Part shown: one piece after another, positions 33,209 to 43,134 of the stretch
How positions within the stretch are numbered: the stretch's first letter is position 1
How the letters are laid out: every line of letters begins with the position of its first letter
The notes under the pieces: generated by a model
Seen by the model: only the letters and a program-made list of their open reading frames with translations
Told to the model about the DNA's origin: nothing
Database searches by the model: none
Position numbers and translations under genes: made by a program
From: Sphingomonas sp. ATCC 31555
GTDB lineage: Bacteria; Pseudomonadota; Alphaproteobacteria; Sphingomonadales; Sphingomonadaceae
Assembly: GCF_000282895.1 (NCBI RefSeq)
Contig: NZ_ALBQ01000032.1
Coordinates: 45,945-109,944 of the forward strand
Length of the DNA: 64,000 nucleotides
Direction: 5' to 3'

Positions 33209-36200
33209 ATGGCAAATCTCGGAACCGCGAAAGCCCGGCACGGCATGGGCCTGCGGATGGGAGTATCGCTTGGTGCCGTCGGCGTGGCGCTGTGGCTCGG
33301 CGCACCTGCGCACGCCCAGGCCCAGGCCGGCAACCCGGTGGCAGCGGCGGATGCCCAGCGCGACGCTAGCATTCAGGAAGAACCGTCGCCGATCGACCCG
33401 CAGACCGGCGACGAAATCGTTGTCACCGGTTTCCGTGCGTCGCTGCGCAACGCCCTGAACCTCAAGCGCGCCTCCAACCAGATCGTCGATGCGATCACGG
33501 CCGAGGATATCGCCGACTTCCCGGACGCCAACCTCGCGGAATCGATCCAGCGCCTGCCGGGCGTCTCTATCGATCGTGACAATGGCGAAGGCCGCTCGAT
33601 CACGGTCCGCGGCCTGGGCGGCGACTTCCAGTCGGTGCGGCTGAACGGCGCCGATGCGCAGAATGTCGCCGGCGGCAACCAGTCCGATGCGGGCGCGAAC
33701 CGCAGCCGCGGCTTCGATTTCAACACCTTCGCTTCCGAACTGTTTGGCGGCGTTAAGATCACGAAGTCCACCGCTGCAGAGAATGATGAAGGCTCGCTCG
33801 GCGCGATCATCGATCTCACTACCGGTCGTCCGCTTGCCTATAAGGGCAATCGCTTCGCGCTGGGGGGCGAGGCCGAATATCGCGAGAACGGGAAGACCTG
33901 GAATCCGCGTTTCACAGGGCTTGCCTCGGTCAAGCTGACCGACAATTTCGGTGTGCTCGTGTCCGGCGCCTATCAGAAGCAGGAACAGCAGATCGACTCC
34001 TATCGCCGCGGCATCGGCGTGTTCGACTATCTGTACCGCAATTCGCAGATCAACGGCGTGACGCCCCCGGTCTATGGCTTTGCGCGGCCCGGCGGCACCG
34101 GGGCGACCTTCGGCTCGGATCCTGCCGCCTATGCGAAGCTTTCGCCGACCACCATCATCCCTGGCCTGCCTTCGATCAACCGGCAGCGGCTCTCCTATGA
34201 GCGGCTGGGCCTGACCGCCACCGCCCAGTGGCAGCCGACCGAGCGGACGGAAATCATCCTCGACGGTGTCTACTCGAAATATGATCAGGACAGCGAACTT
34301 GCCGGCATCACCCCGATCGGCCTCAACCGCAACGGCACCAACACCCGCGTGACCCAGAACACGCTACGCGCGGTGGGCACCACCAACGGCAATGCCGACC
34401 GTGTGGCGCTCTATCCCAACTGCGTGCAGAGCGCGATCGTGGATTGCGGACAGCAGCTGAACGGCAGCAGCGTGCTGCCGGGCTATTTCAACAGCTATAA
34501 TCCGAACAATCTCAGCGCGTATGACTATTACAATAATCCGCGTTCGCCGGGCTATGTAGCGACCAGCAACCAAACCGGGTTCTACACCCAGCTGATCGGA
34601 CGACCGAACACGGTTGTGCGCGCGGCGAACGTGAATGCGGCGGGGCAGGCCGATTATCTCCAGCTCGATCGCGTCGATTGGCGCAGCTCGATCGACAGCC
34701 AGAGCGGCTCGACCGAATTCAAGCAGGCGACGCTCAACCTGCGTCAGGATTTCGGCGATCGGCTGACGATGGAAGGCACGATCGGCTGGTCGAAATCGGT
34801 GTTCGACGCGACCGGCTATCTCGCCGAAGTCAACGCGATCGATCGGAATGGGTATGTGTTCGACGAGCGCGATGGCGGCAAGATGCCGGTGTTCAATCCG
34901 GGCTTTAACGTCGCCGATCCGAACAGCTGGACGCTGGTGAAGGGCCTTTCCACCATCCGCGTGTTCAAGAACCAGGTTACCAACGAATATCGGGTCGGGC
35001 GGCTCAACTTCGCCTTCGAAGCAGTGCCCGAAATGACGCTGCGGTTCGGCGGCACGTACAAGAAGTTCAGCTTCTTCGCCGATCAGCAGCGCCGTGCGCA
35101 ATCGATCGAGGCACTTAACCCGACACTGGCCGAAGCCAGGCTGAACGTTACCGATCTTGGCAGCGTCTATGGGTTCGGCCAGGGACTGAGCCTGCCCGCC
35201 GGTACGCCGACCAGCTTCTTCGCCCCCGATCTGAACAAGTTCGTCAACGCGTTCGGGATCGACTGCAACTGCGTGAACAAATGGGGTGACTTCCGGGTCG
35301 TGCCGGACGGGCGCCAGGGCGGCGGCGTGGAAGAGCGGGACGCTTCCGGCTTCTTCCAGGTCGATTATGATCTGACCCTGCTCGGCGGGCCGCTGCGCGG
35401 CAATGTCGGCCTCCGGGTGGCCAATACGAAGGTGAAGGGTGCCGGCAATGTCGGCGGTGCGGATGGCATCACCGGCATCCCGGTGGTGGCGAACCACGAA
35501 TACTGGGATTGGCTGCCCTCCACCAACATCAACTGGGAGGCGCAGCCCGGGCTGCTGATCCGCTTCGCCGCGGCCAAGGTCATGTCGCGCCCGCAGCTCG
35601 GCAACCTCACGCCCGGTACGACGGCGTTTTCGAGCACGCTGGCGGTCAACGGCTCGGCGCCCTCGCTCACCGTCGGCAATCCCTATCTCAGCCCGTTCCG
35701 CGCGACCAACCTCGATCTCAGCATCGAGAAGTATTTCCGCAACAACGGCCTGATCGCTGTGGCGCTGTTCAAGAAGAATCTCGACAGCTTCCCGCAGCAG
35801 CTCGCGGGCGAGGCGCCGCTTTCGACCGTGTTCGAGCCGGCGATCTACAACCAGATCCTGGCATCGATGACCGATCCGTTGCTGCGTGCCTATACCCAGG
35901 CGGGCGGAACCTGGGCGGTGCGGCAGTTCAAGGACGCGCCGGGCGGCACGATCAAGGGCATCGAAGTCAATCTGCAGACCGATTTCTGGTTCCTGCCGGC
36001 GCCGTTCGACAAGATGGGCGTCACCGCCAACTATACGCATATCGACTCGTCGCTCAGCTATCTGACCGGCACCGCGCTGTCGACGACCCAGGGCGGCGGC
36101 GTGGGCACGGCGCAGAACACCTTCGCCGAAGGACCCTTCCTCAACACCTCGCCCGATGCGTTCAACGCCACGCTCTATTACGAGAATTCGGTTTGGTCGC

Positions 36201-36520
36201 TGCGCTTCTCGGGGGCGTATCGCAAGCGCTTCGTCAACCGCTTCCCGCTGGCGACCGGCACCTGTTCGGTCGGCACCACCACCAATGCTGGCGCGGCGTG
36301 CAACTCGCCGGTGCTTGCGGACTTCGGCTTCAACGAAGATCAGTTCAACCTCGACGCAGCCTTCGCGGTCAACCTGACCAAGTTCGCGCGCTTCACGCTG
36401 GAAGGACGCAACCTGACCAATCAGGTCCAGTATCGCACGATGTACGCCGCCAATCCGGTGTCCCAGATCTATGGCAGCACCGGCCGTATCATCACCGCCG
36501 GCGTGCGGCTGAGCTTCTGA
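33209..36520 (+). CDS. TonB-dependent receptor 2 (pectin oligomers, by context)
   Basis: 1103 residues. GGGGAGG precedes ATG 33209. The signal peptide ends near HAQAQA. The TonB box DEIVVTGFRAS is followed by the plug (VDAITAEDIADFPDANLAES, RLPGVSIDRDNGEGRSITVR) and a barrel ending ITAGVRLSF. Its stop shares a base with the pectate lyase start, so receptor and lyase are made together. By position it should import galacturonan oligomers into the periplasm, where the GH28 and PL1 enzymes work. Confidence 0.93.
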   Translation: MANLGTAKARHGMGLRMGVSLGAVGVALWLGAPAHAQAQAGNPVAAADAQRDASIQEEPSPIDPQTGDEIVVTGFRASLRNALNLKRASNQIVDAITAEDIADFPDANLAESIQRLPGVSIDRDNGEGRSITVRGLGGDFQSVRLNGADAQNVAGGNQSDAGANRSRGFDFNTFASELFGGVKITKSTAAENDEGSLGAIIDLTTGRPLAYKGNRFALGGEAEYRENGKTWNPRFTGLASVKLTDNFGVLVSGAYQKQEQQIDSYRRGIGVFDYLYRNSQINGVTPPVYGFARPGGTGATFGSDPAAYAKLSPTTIIPGLPSINRQRLSYERLGLTATAQWQPTERTEIILDGVYSKYDQDSELAGITPIGLNRNGTNTRVTQNTLRAVGTTNGNADRVALYPNCVQSAIVDCGQQLNGSSVLPGYFNSYNPNNLSAYDYYNNPRSPGYVATSNQTGFYTQLIGRPNTVVRAANVNAAGQADYLQLDRVDWRSSIDSQSGSTEFKQATLNLRQDFGDRLTMEGTIGWSKSVFDATGYLAEVNAIDRNGYVFDERDGGKMPVFNPGFNVADPNSWTLVKGLSTIRVFKNQVTNEYRVGRLNFAFEAVPEMTLRFGGTYKKFSFFADQQRRAQSIEALNPTLAEARLNVTDLGSVYGFGQGLSLPAGTPTSFFAPDLNKFVNAFGIDCNCVNKWGDFRVVPDGRQGGGVEERDASGFFQVDYDLTLLGGPLRGNVGLRVANTKVKGAGNVGGADGITGIPVVANHEYWDWLPSTNINWEAQPGLLIRFAAAKVMSRPQLGNLTPGTTAFSSTLAVNGSAPSLTVGNPYLSPFRATNLDLSIEKYFRNNGLIAVALFKKNLDSFPQQLAGEAPLSTVFEPAIYNQILASMTDPLLRAYTQAGGTWAVRQFKDAPGGTIKGIEVNLQTDFWFLPAPFDKMGVTANYTHIDSSLSYLTGTALSTTQGGGVGTAQNTFAEGPFLNTSPDAFNATLYYENSVWSLRFSGAYRKRFVNRFPLATGTCSVGTTTNAGAACNSPVLADFGFNEDQFNLDAAFAVNLTKFARFTLEGRNLTNQVQYRTMYAANPVSQIYGSTGRIITAGVRLSF

Positions 36521-37860
36521 TGCGGCAGGCTTCGGCGCTGGCGCTGCTGCTCGCATCGGCGGCGCCTGCGATCGCACAGGAGCGGCCGGTCCCCGCCTTT
36601 CCCGGCGCCGAAGGTGCCGGGGCCGCGGCCTTGGGCGGGCGCGGTGGCAAGGTGTTGTTCGTCACCACGCTCGCCGATGCCGGTCCTGGCAGCCTGCGCG
36701 CGGCGGTGGAAACGCCCGGGCCGCGCACGATCCTGTTCCGCACGTCCGGCACGATCCGGCTCGCCAAACCGCTGCGGATCCGCGAAGGGCGCGTGACGAT
36801 CGCCGGCCAGTCCGCGCCGGGCGACGGCATCACTCTGCGCGATCACCCACTGGAGGTGGACGCCGACGATGTGGTGATCCGCTATATCCGCGCACGGCTG
36901 GGGGACGAATCGGGCACCGAATCCGATGCGATCTGGATCCATGGCGGGCACCGCATCATCCTCGACCATGTCTCGGCGAGTTGGTCGGTCGACGAGACGC
37001 TCTCGGCCTCGGCCAATTACAGCAAGCCCGGTGAGGGCTTCTGGGATCTGACCGTGCAATGGTCGATTATCGCGGAATCGCTGACCCATTCGCTCCACGC
37101 CAAGGGCGAGCATGGCTATGGCAGCCTGATCCGAGGCGGGCAGGGGGCGAAGATCAGCTTCCACCACAATCTGTGGGCGAACCACGCCGCGCGCATGCCA
37201 CGCCCCGGCAATTACAGCGGTCCCGATCAGGACCCGCTCGGCGCCTTTTTCGATTTCCGCTCCAACGTCTTCTACAATTGGGGCAACAACTGGTCCGGCT
37301 ACAATGCCGACAAGGCGACGCTCGCGCGCTACAATTTCGTCGACAACGCCTATGTCATGGGCCCGCAGTCGCGCAAGCCGATCGCCTTCCATGAAAGCAA
37401 CACGCTGGCCAGGGCCTGGTTCGCGGGCAACAGCATGAACGGCAGCATCCCCGCCGATCCGTGGAGCTTGGTCGATGGCATCGCGCCGGACGGCTACCGG
37501 CTGGCGGAGCCTGTGCCGATGCCCGCGGTCACCCGGCACGCCGCCGCCGACGCCTATGCGCGCGTGCTCGCCGAGGCGGGTGCCTCGAAGGTGCGCGACA
37601 GCGTCGATGCGCGGATTGTCGCCGGCGTGCGGGATCGCAGCGGCCGCCAGATCGACAGTCAGCGGGACGTGGGCGGCTGGCCCGAACTGAACAGCCTGCC
37701 GGCGCCCCAGGACAGCGACCGGGACGGCATTCCCGATGGCTGGGAAGCCGCGCACGGCCTCAATCCGCACGACCCCAACGACGGCGCGGCGGATCGCAAT
37801 CGCGACGGCTGGACGAATCTGGAGGAGTGGCTCGCGGAAATGGCCGCAGTACGCGGCTGA
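36520..37860 (+). CDS. PL1 pectate lyase with C-terminal calcium-type repeats
   Basis: 446 residues. The signal peptide is MRQASALALLLASAAPAIAQ. The parallel beta-helix shows VPAFPGAEGAGAAALGGRGG, DAIWIHGGHRIILDHVSASW and ISFHHNLWANHAARMPRPGN, where the arginine after NHAA is the expected catalytic base of PL1. It cleaves polygalacturonate by beta-elimination, giving unsaturated products handled by KduI. The last 50 residues hold two acidic repeats, DSDRDGIPDGWE and DRNRDGWTNLEEW, of the thrombospondin-3/dockerin-like calcium type. The ATG at 36520 overlaps the receptor stop by one base. Confidence 0.92.
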   Translation: MRQASALALLLASAAPAIAQERPVPAFPGAEGAGAAALGGRGGKVLFVTTLADAGPGSLRAAVETPGPRTILFRTSGTIRLAKPLRIREGRVTIAGQSAPGDGITLRDHPLEVDADDVVIRYIRARLGDESGTESDAIWIHGGHRIILDHVSASWSVDETLSASANYSKPGEGFWDLTVQWSIIAESLTHSLHAKGEHGYGSLIRGGQGAKISFHHNLWANHAARMPRPGNYSGPDQDPLGAFFDFRSNVFYNWGNNWSGYNADKATLARYNFVDNAYVMGPQSRKPIAFHESNTLARAWFAGNSMNGSIPADPWSLVDGIAPDGYRLAEPVPMPAVTRHAAADAYARVLAEAGASKVRDSVDARIVAGVRDRSGRQIDSQRDVGGWPELNSLPAPQDSDRDGIPDGWEAAHGLNPHDPNDGAADRNRDGWTNLEEWLAEMAAVRG

Positions 37861-37882
37861 GCAGCGACTCAGTACAACAGAA

Positions 37883-37921
37883 CAAAAAAAAGAGGGGCGG
37901 CCGCTCATGTGGCCGCCCCTC
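37883..37921. terminator. bidirectional terminator
   Basis: GAGGGGCGGCC pairs with GGCCGCCCCTC across an eight-base loop. A run of eight A before it becomes a T-run on the reverse strand, so it is strongest for the leftward TonB receptor 37928. It also faces the end of the pectate lyase gene. Confidence 0.85.
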
Positions 37922-37927
37922 GTCGCG

Positions 37928-40900
37928 TCAGAAGCTGCCGCGCAGGCCGATCAGGAACTGCCGGCCGGGCTTGTACTGGGTGAACGTCGCGTTCTCGAAC
38001 TGGAAGTAGGAACGCAGCGTCGCATTGTTGAAGTTGGCGACGTTGATCGTCAGCTGCGGCGCCTGCTTGACGCCGAAGATCTTGTCGAGATCGAACGCCG
38101 AGGAGAAGTCCCAGCTGGTGTAGGTGGTGCCGTACAGCGCCGCCGCCGGGATGCCGTTCTGCGCCGTGCCGCTGTTCTGCGAGCCTTCGCGTGAGGTCAC
38201 CGCGACGCGAAGCATGATGCCGTTCCGCTCGTAATAGCCGGTGACGTTGTACGTGAACGGAGCGACTCCGAAAGCCGTGGCGGGGCCGTCGCTGGTCTGG
38301 TCGACAAGGGTGGCGTTGGCATTGAAGCCGAAGCCGCGGATGCCGAGCTTTTCGGTGAGGAAGTCAAGCGGTTGGACCCACTGGAATTCCAGGCCGTTGA
38401 TCTTCAGCTTATTCGGCACGTTGACCTGGCTGGTCACCTGTACCTGGGCACTGTTGGGTCCGCCGCGCGAGTTGATCGCGATCTGCTGGGTCGGGTTCAG
38501 CGTGTCGTAGGTGATGCCATATTGCGCCAGCGCGGTGAACGGCACCGTGTTGATCGCGGTGTTGGTGAAGCCCTCGATCGATTTGCGGAAGGCGTTGAAG
38601 CTGATCACGCCTTCGCGGCCGGTATAGTATTCGAAGCCGAGGTCGATGTTGTTCGACAGATAGGGCGCCAGCGCCGGATTGCCGATGCTCGCCTGATCGG
38701 CCGACGGCGCGCCGAAGTTCACGCCCGGCAGCTGCGCCGAAGGATCGGGCCGCGTCATCGTGCGGGAAGCGGCGACGCGGACGACGGCGTTGGCGCTGAC
38801 GTCATAGGCGATGGTGGCCGCCGGCAGCCATTCGGAATATTCGTTGCGAGTGTCGACGATGTTGACCACGCTCGGATAGCGGCTGCCGTCCGCGATCTGC
38901 CCGCCGCTGGCCGTGGCGTTACGCGGATCGGCGAAGCTGACGCGTCCCGAGATCGTCTGGATCGTGTTTACAAAGCGCAGGCCGGCATTGAAGCGCAGCA
39001 TGTTGCCGCCCAGTTCCTGCTCGCCGTTGATGGTGGCGAAGGCGGACTTGATGACCTCGCGGATCAGGCCGCCATTGGCGCCGGTGTTCGAACCGCCGCT
39101 TTCGGGCGTGTTGTCGTGGTAGAAGTCATAGTTGCTTGCCTGACGGAACTTGTCCCAATCCACGGTGACGAAGCCGGCGGGCCCCGGCCGCAGATAGCTT
39201 GGGAAGGCGGAGTTCGGGATCAGCGAGCCGCCATAGGTGACGGTGCCGGTCTGGCCGGCAGTGTAGCCGGTGCCATAGCCCGGATAGGTGGGATAGCCGG
39301 CCGGCGCTGCACCGGGCGCGTTCAGGCCTTCGCACGGGGGCTGCGAATTCGGGCCGGGCACGAAGATGTTGGGATTGTTGCCGCACACGGCGTTCTGCCA
39401 GGCCTGGGTGTTGTCGAAGCCGCGGATCCGGCGCGACACATCGTCGAAGGCGCCGCCGACCTGCAGGTTCAGCGTACGCTCACCCCAGGTAAGGTCGCCC
39501 CGCACGCCCTTATTGACGTTGCGGCGCCGCTCGTCCTGCATGTTGACGCGGCTGCCGGCATACCAGCCGAAATTCGCCGGATTGTTGAGATCCAGGCTGC
39601 TCTTGATTTCGGGAATGCCGCCGGTGGTGTTGAACGTGACCGTGGCATTCTGGCCCAGCGGCGTGGTGGCGCCGACGGTCGGGCTTTCGCGGTGGAAGGT
39701 CGAGCGGGCATAATTGCCCTGCAGGTTCAGCTTCAGCGTATCGGAAATGGTCCATTCGCCGCCGGGGTTGATGCTGAACAGCTCGGTCGTTTCGCGATAA
39801 GGACGGTATTCGTTGAAGAACTGAACATTGGCGAAGGTGCCGCTGGTCACGGTGCAGCCCGCGCTGCAATCGGATTTGTCGAACTTCAGGTTGGTTGGGA
39901 TGAGGGCGCCGTTCCGCACGATCCACGCCACGTTCTCGCGGGTGAGCACGTTCTTCTTATAGCCGTACAGTCCGTCCACATAGAAATGCAGCGTGTCCGA
40001 CGGGCGCCATTCGGCGCTGGCGATGGCGTTCACGCGATCACGCGGGCCGCGGATGCTGGTGTTGCGGCCCAGGCGCGGCAGCAGGCCGTTGTCGATCTGC
40101 TGGATCGTCGCGCCGGGATTGTTGGCGAGCAGGAAGTTGCGGTCTATCACCGTCCCCGCGACGAGCCCGGCGCCCGCGCCGGCGGGCACCACTGCCGGAA
40201 TCGTCCAGTTGCCGCCGCCGGTGCTGTTGCAGCCCGTAGTGGCGCCGCACTGGGCAGCGGTGAGCGCCGGATTGGTATAACCGATGGTTTCGAAGCCGCG
40301 GGTATCGGTGAACAGCCGCTGGGCGGAAACGCCGGCGAGGATGCCGAACGTATCGTTGCGCCAGCTGCCGATCAGCGATCCGCGCACGCCGATCCGGTCC
40401 TCCGGCGTCTGGTTCGAACCCTGGATGTTATAGGCAAGGAAAGGGCCGGTGCGGTCGAACGGCCGCGCGGACCGCAGATCGATGTTACCGGCCGCGCCGC
40501 CTTCGAGCAGGTTGGCGGTGTAGCTCTTGTTCACGGTCAGCTTGGTGAACAGGTCGGTCGGGAAGAAGCTGAGGTCCACCGAACGATCGGTGCCCTGCGC
40601 ATCGGTGGCGCCGGAGGAAGCGACCGCGATCGGCGCGCCGTTGAGCGTCACATTGGTGAAGTTCGATCCGAGACCGCGAATGGCGACGTTCACACCTTCG
40701 CCGGTCACGTCGCGCACGATCGTGATGCCGGGGATGCGGTTGAACGATTCGGCGATGTTGGTGTCCGGGAACTTGCCGATGTCTTCCGCGAAGATCGAAT
40801 CGGTGAAGCCGGTGGATTCGCGCTTGGCGTTGGTCGCCTGGGCAAGGCTCTGGCGATAGCCGGTGACGACGATTTCCTGCACCTGGTCCGCCGCCGGGGC

Positions 40901-41035
40901 GCTCGCCTCTGGCACGCTGGCCGGCGGCGTTGTCTGGGTCTGCGCCTGGGCAGTGGCGGCATAACCGGCGCTCAGCATCGTCGCACAAAGCAGTGCCTTG
41001 CGCAGCGACCGGGCGTGAAACGCTGTATTCGTCAT
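37928..41035 (-). CDS. TonB-dependent receptor 3 (maltodextrin locus, by context)
   Basis: 1035 residues. I start at 41035, where GAGGGG lies eight bases upstream; the longer frame has no ribosome site. The signal peptide ends near ATAQAQT. The TonB box QEIVVTGYRQS is followed by FAEDIGKFPDTNIAESFNRI and GEGVNVAIRGLGSNFTNVTL of the plug. The barrel ends with GRQFLIGLRGSF and its terminal Phe. The 482-base gap upstream holds two LacI-type sites and the terminator of the GH13 gene. Substrate assignment to starch oligomers is from neighbours only. Confidence 0.9.
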   Translation of the reverse strand: MTNTAFHARSLRKALLCATMLSAGYAATAQAQTQTTPPASVPEASAPAADQVQEIVVTGYRQSLAQATNAKRESTGFTDSIFAEDIGKFPDTNIAESFNRIPGITIVRDVTGEGVNVAIRGLGSNFTNVTLNGAPIAVASSGATDAQGTDRSVDLSFFPTDLFTKLTVNKSYTANLLEGGAAGNIDLRSARPFDRTGPFLAYNIQGSNQTPEDRIGVRGSLIGSWRNDTFGILAGVSAQRLFTDTRGFETIGYTNPALTAAQCGATTGCNSTGGGNWTIPAVVPAGAGAGLVAGTVIDRNFLLANNPGATIQQIDNGLLPRLGRNTSIRGPRDRVNAIASAEWRPSDTLHFYVDGLYGYKKNVLTRENVAWIVRNGALIPTNLKFDKSDCSAGCTVTSGTFANVQFFNEYRPYRETTELFSINPGGEWTISDTLKLNLQGNYARSTFHRESPTVGATTPLGQNATVTFNTTGGIPEIKSSLDLNNPANFGWYAGSRVNMQDERRRNVNKGVRGDLTWGERTLNLQVGGAFDDVSRRIRGFDNTQAWQNAVCGNNPNIFVPGPNSQPPCEGLNAPGAAPAGYPTYPGYGTGYTAGQTGTVTYGGSLIPNSAFPSYLRPGPAGFVTVDWDKFRQASNYDFYHDNTPESGGSNTGANGGLIREVIKSAFATINGEQELGGNMLRFNAGLRFVNTIQTISGRVSFADPRNATASGGQIADGSRYPSVVNIVDTRNEYSEWLPAATIAYDVSANAVVRVAASRTMTRPDPSAQLPGVNFGAPSADQASIGNPALAPYLSNNIDLGFEYYTGREGVISFNAFRKSIEGFTNTAINTVPFTALAQYGITYDTLNPTQQIAINSRGGPNSAQVQVTSQVNVPNKLKINGLEFQWVQPLDFLTEKLGIRGFGFNANATLVDQTSDGPATAFGVAPFTYNVTGYYERNGIMLRVAVTSREGSQNSGTAQNGIPAAALYGTTYTSWDFSSAFDLDKIFGVKQAPQLTINVANFNNATLRSYFQFENATFTQYKPGRQFLIGLRGSF

Positions 41036-41327
41036 GTCAGGGTCCCCTCGGATTGCGGTCGGCGCTTTCGAACGGCCGACAATTTTTTTCGGTCGATGGT
41101 TTGGATTCGGGACCGACGTGCGCGACCGAAGATGCACGGGTCCGGTCCCGCGACGCGCCGTGTCGCGGGCTGAAGATATTCGATGCTAGACTCAGTTGGT
41201 GGGGGTCAGGGTGGGCTCAGGCCACATCGCAACGAGCCGCGCCAAACGGCCGGAAACGACGAAAAGTTAGTTTCTCCCGCCATCCTATCCTCATCCCACG
41301 AGCGCGCCCGCTTTACCGCCGGCGTCA

Positions 41328-41341
41328 TGTTAGCGTTATCT
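41328..41341. promoter_or_regulatory. LacI-type operator-like site 1
   Basis: TGTTAGCGTTATCT matches the generic LacI-family pattern TGTTAACGTTAACA at 11 of 14 positions. It lies 293 bases upstream of the receptor 37928 start (41035). Confidence 0.4.
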
Positions 41342-41421
41342 TTCACGCTTTGGCCTGTCGGTCAAATGGATAATGGTAAGGCCATCTGCTTTTTGAAGAT
41401 TACCAATCTTGATGCTGAAGC

Positions 41422-41435
41422 GGATATCGTTTGCA
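41422..41435. promoter_or_regulatory. LacI-type operator-like site 2
   Basis: On the reverse strand it reads TGCAAACGATATCC, again centred on CG with the AACG-N-T core. It is 94 bases from site 1. The pair could bind the LacI-type protein encoded at 49594. Confidence 0.35.
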
Positions 41436-41448
41436 GTCACGCCTCGGC

Positions 41449-41479
41449 AAAAAAGAAGGGGCTGGCGGTCGCCAGCCCC
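41449..41479 (-). terminator. terminator of the GH13-halogenase operon
   Basis: GGGGCTGGCG pairs with CGCCAGCCCC over a two-base loop. On the reverse strand it is followed by a T-rich run (complement of A6 at 41451-41456 region). It lies 39 bases beyond the end of the alpha-glucosidase gene. Confidence 0.8.
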
Positions 41480-41517
41480 TTGAAGGGCCTCCCGATTCTC
41501 GGGGAGGGGGACCGAGA

Positions 41518-43134
41518 TCAGCGAGCCATAAGCGCCGCATAAGGAGGCAGTTCGGCCAGAGTCGCGCCGTTCACCTGTTCGATTGGCGTGCAGTGCGTCA
41601 CCAGGGCTGCGGGGAGTGCCACGGGCGCTGCCGAGAGGTTGAACGCGCACAGGATCCGCATGTCGCCCAGCGTGCGTGCGAAGACGAGCAGGGCATCATC
41701 CGCGTGCAGCACCTCCATCGCGCCTTCCACCAGCGCCGGATGGGTACGGCGCAGCGCGATCAGGCGACGCGTGTGCTGAAGGAGCGAGGTGGGATCGGCC
41801 TCCTGCAGGTCCACCGCCAGCGCCCGGTGCTCGGGGCCGAGCGGAAGCCAGGGGCGGGCGGTGCTGAAGCCGATGTTCGGCGCGGCGGCCGCCCACGGCA
41901 TCGGCGTGCGCGCGCCGTCGCGGCTTAGCGTAAGCGGCCAGTTCGCGATCGCTTCGGGATCCTGCAGGTCCGCGAAGTCGATATCGACCTGGGTCAGGCC
42001 CAGTTCCTCGCCATAATAGAGAATTGCATTGCCACGTAGCGTAAGCAGCAACAGCATCTTCATCACGGCGAATGCAGCGCGATGCTCGGGCGCCACCCAG
42101 CGCGACAGCGCGCGCGGTGCATCGTGGTTCTCGAACGCCCAGCTTGGCCAGCCAATGCCCGGCGTGTCTGGCCATTCGGCGAGCGCGCGCTGCACCAGCG
42201 CGGGCGTCAGGCGGTCGGCGTAGAGGAAGTTGAAGCCATAAGCACTATTGAGCCGCGTCTCGCCGGCGGTGAATTGGTGCATTTCGGCCTCCGGCGCGGG
42301 GCCGCCGACTTCGGCGACGGTGAAGCGGCCGGGATAAAGATCGGCCAGCGCGCGCAGTTTCTCGAGCAGCAGCGGAATGTCGGCATGGCTCTGGTTGTAG
42401 ACATGCTGCTGGAAGTCGAACGGGCGCGTACGGGGCAATCCCGTGTCGGGCGCGGGCGGGTTATCGCGCAACTGCGGATCATGCATCGTGAAGTTGATGG
42501 CATCCAGCCGGAAGCCGTCGACGCCGCGATCCAGCCAGAACTTGGCCGTGGCGAGGGTGGCAGCCTGCACCTCCGGATTGTGGAAGTTTAGGTCGGGCTG
42601 CTCGCGCAGGAAATTGTGGAGATAATATTGGCCGCGCCGAGCGTCCCAGGTCCAGGCCGGGCCGCCGAACACCGACTGCCAATTGTTGGGCGGGCTGCCA
42701 TCGGGCTTGGCATCGGCCCAGACATACCAGTCGGCGCGTGCGTTGGTGCGGCTGGTGCGGCTCTCCTGGAACCAGGGATGCTGGTCCGAGCTGTGCGAAT
42801 AGACCTGGTCGATCAGCACCTTGAGGCCGAGCGCATGGGCGCGGGCGACCAGCGCGTCGAAGTCGGCGAGCGTGCCGAACACGGGATCGACGCCGCAGAA
42901 ATCGGCGATGTCATAGCCAAAATCTCGCATCGGTGACGTGAAGAAGGGCGAGATCCACACCGCGTCCACGCCCAGCGCCGCGACATGATCGAGCCGCGCG
43001 GTGATGCCGGGCAGGTCGCCGATGCCGTCGCCGTTCGAGTCCGCAAAGCTGCGTGGATAGATCTGGTAGATCACCGCGCCGCGCCACCACGGCCGAGTTT
43101 CGGTGGAGAGGTCACGCATCGACATTAGGTTCAC
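41518..43134 (-). CDS. GH13 alpha-glucosidase (oligo-1,6-glucosidase type)
   Basis: 538 residues, GTG start overlapping the upstream amylase stop (GTGA) with GGAG seven bases before it. The barrel shows AVIYQIYPRSFADSNGDGIG, the nucleophile Asp in GVDGFRLDAINF near residue 205, the acid/base Glu in FTVAEVGG near residue 275 and the transition-state Asp in FENHDAPRAL near 335. There is no signal peptide, so it acts in the cytoplasm on maltose or malto-oligosaccharides. It is the last gene of a three-gene operon with the secreted amylase and a halogenase homologue. Confidence 0.92.
   Translation of the reverse strand: MNLMSMRDLSTETRPWWRGAVIYQIYPRSFADSNGDGIGDLPGITARLDHVAALGVDAVWISPFFTSPMRDFGYDIADFCGVDPVFGTLADFDALVARAHALGLKVLIDQVYSHSSDQHPWFQESRTSRTNARADWYVWADAKPDGSPPNNWQSVFGGPAWTWDARRGQYYLHNFLREQPDLNFHNPEVQAATLATAKFWLDRGVDGFRLDAINFTMHDPQLRDNPPAPDTGLPRTRPFDFQQHVYNQSHADIPLLLEKLRALADLYPGRFTVAEVGGPAPEAEMHQFTAGETRLNSAYGFNFLYADRLTPALVQRALAEWPDTPGIGWPSWAFENHDAPRALSRWVAPEHRAAFAVMKMLLLLTLRGNAILYYGEELGLTQVDIDFADLQDPEAIANWPLTLSRDGARTPMPWAAAAPNIGFSTARPWLPLGPEHRALAVDLQEADPTSLLQHTRRLIALRRTHPALVEGAMEVLHADDALLVFARTLGDMRILCAFNLSAAPVALPAALVTHCTPIEQVNGATLAELPPYAALMAR

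Noticed and set aside
34364..36577. Long reverse frame opposite TonB receptor 33209
   Set aside because: Shadow of the receptor gene, with no motifs and poor start context.
38372..41173. Long forward frame opposite TonB receptor 37928
   Set aside because: Same shadow effect: composition is Arg/Ala/Gly-rich and no ribosome site or domain is visible.
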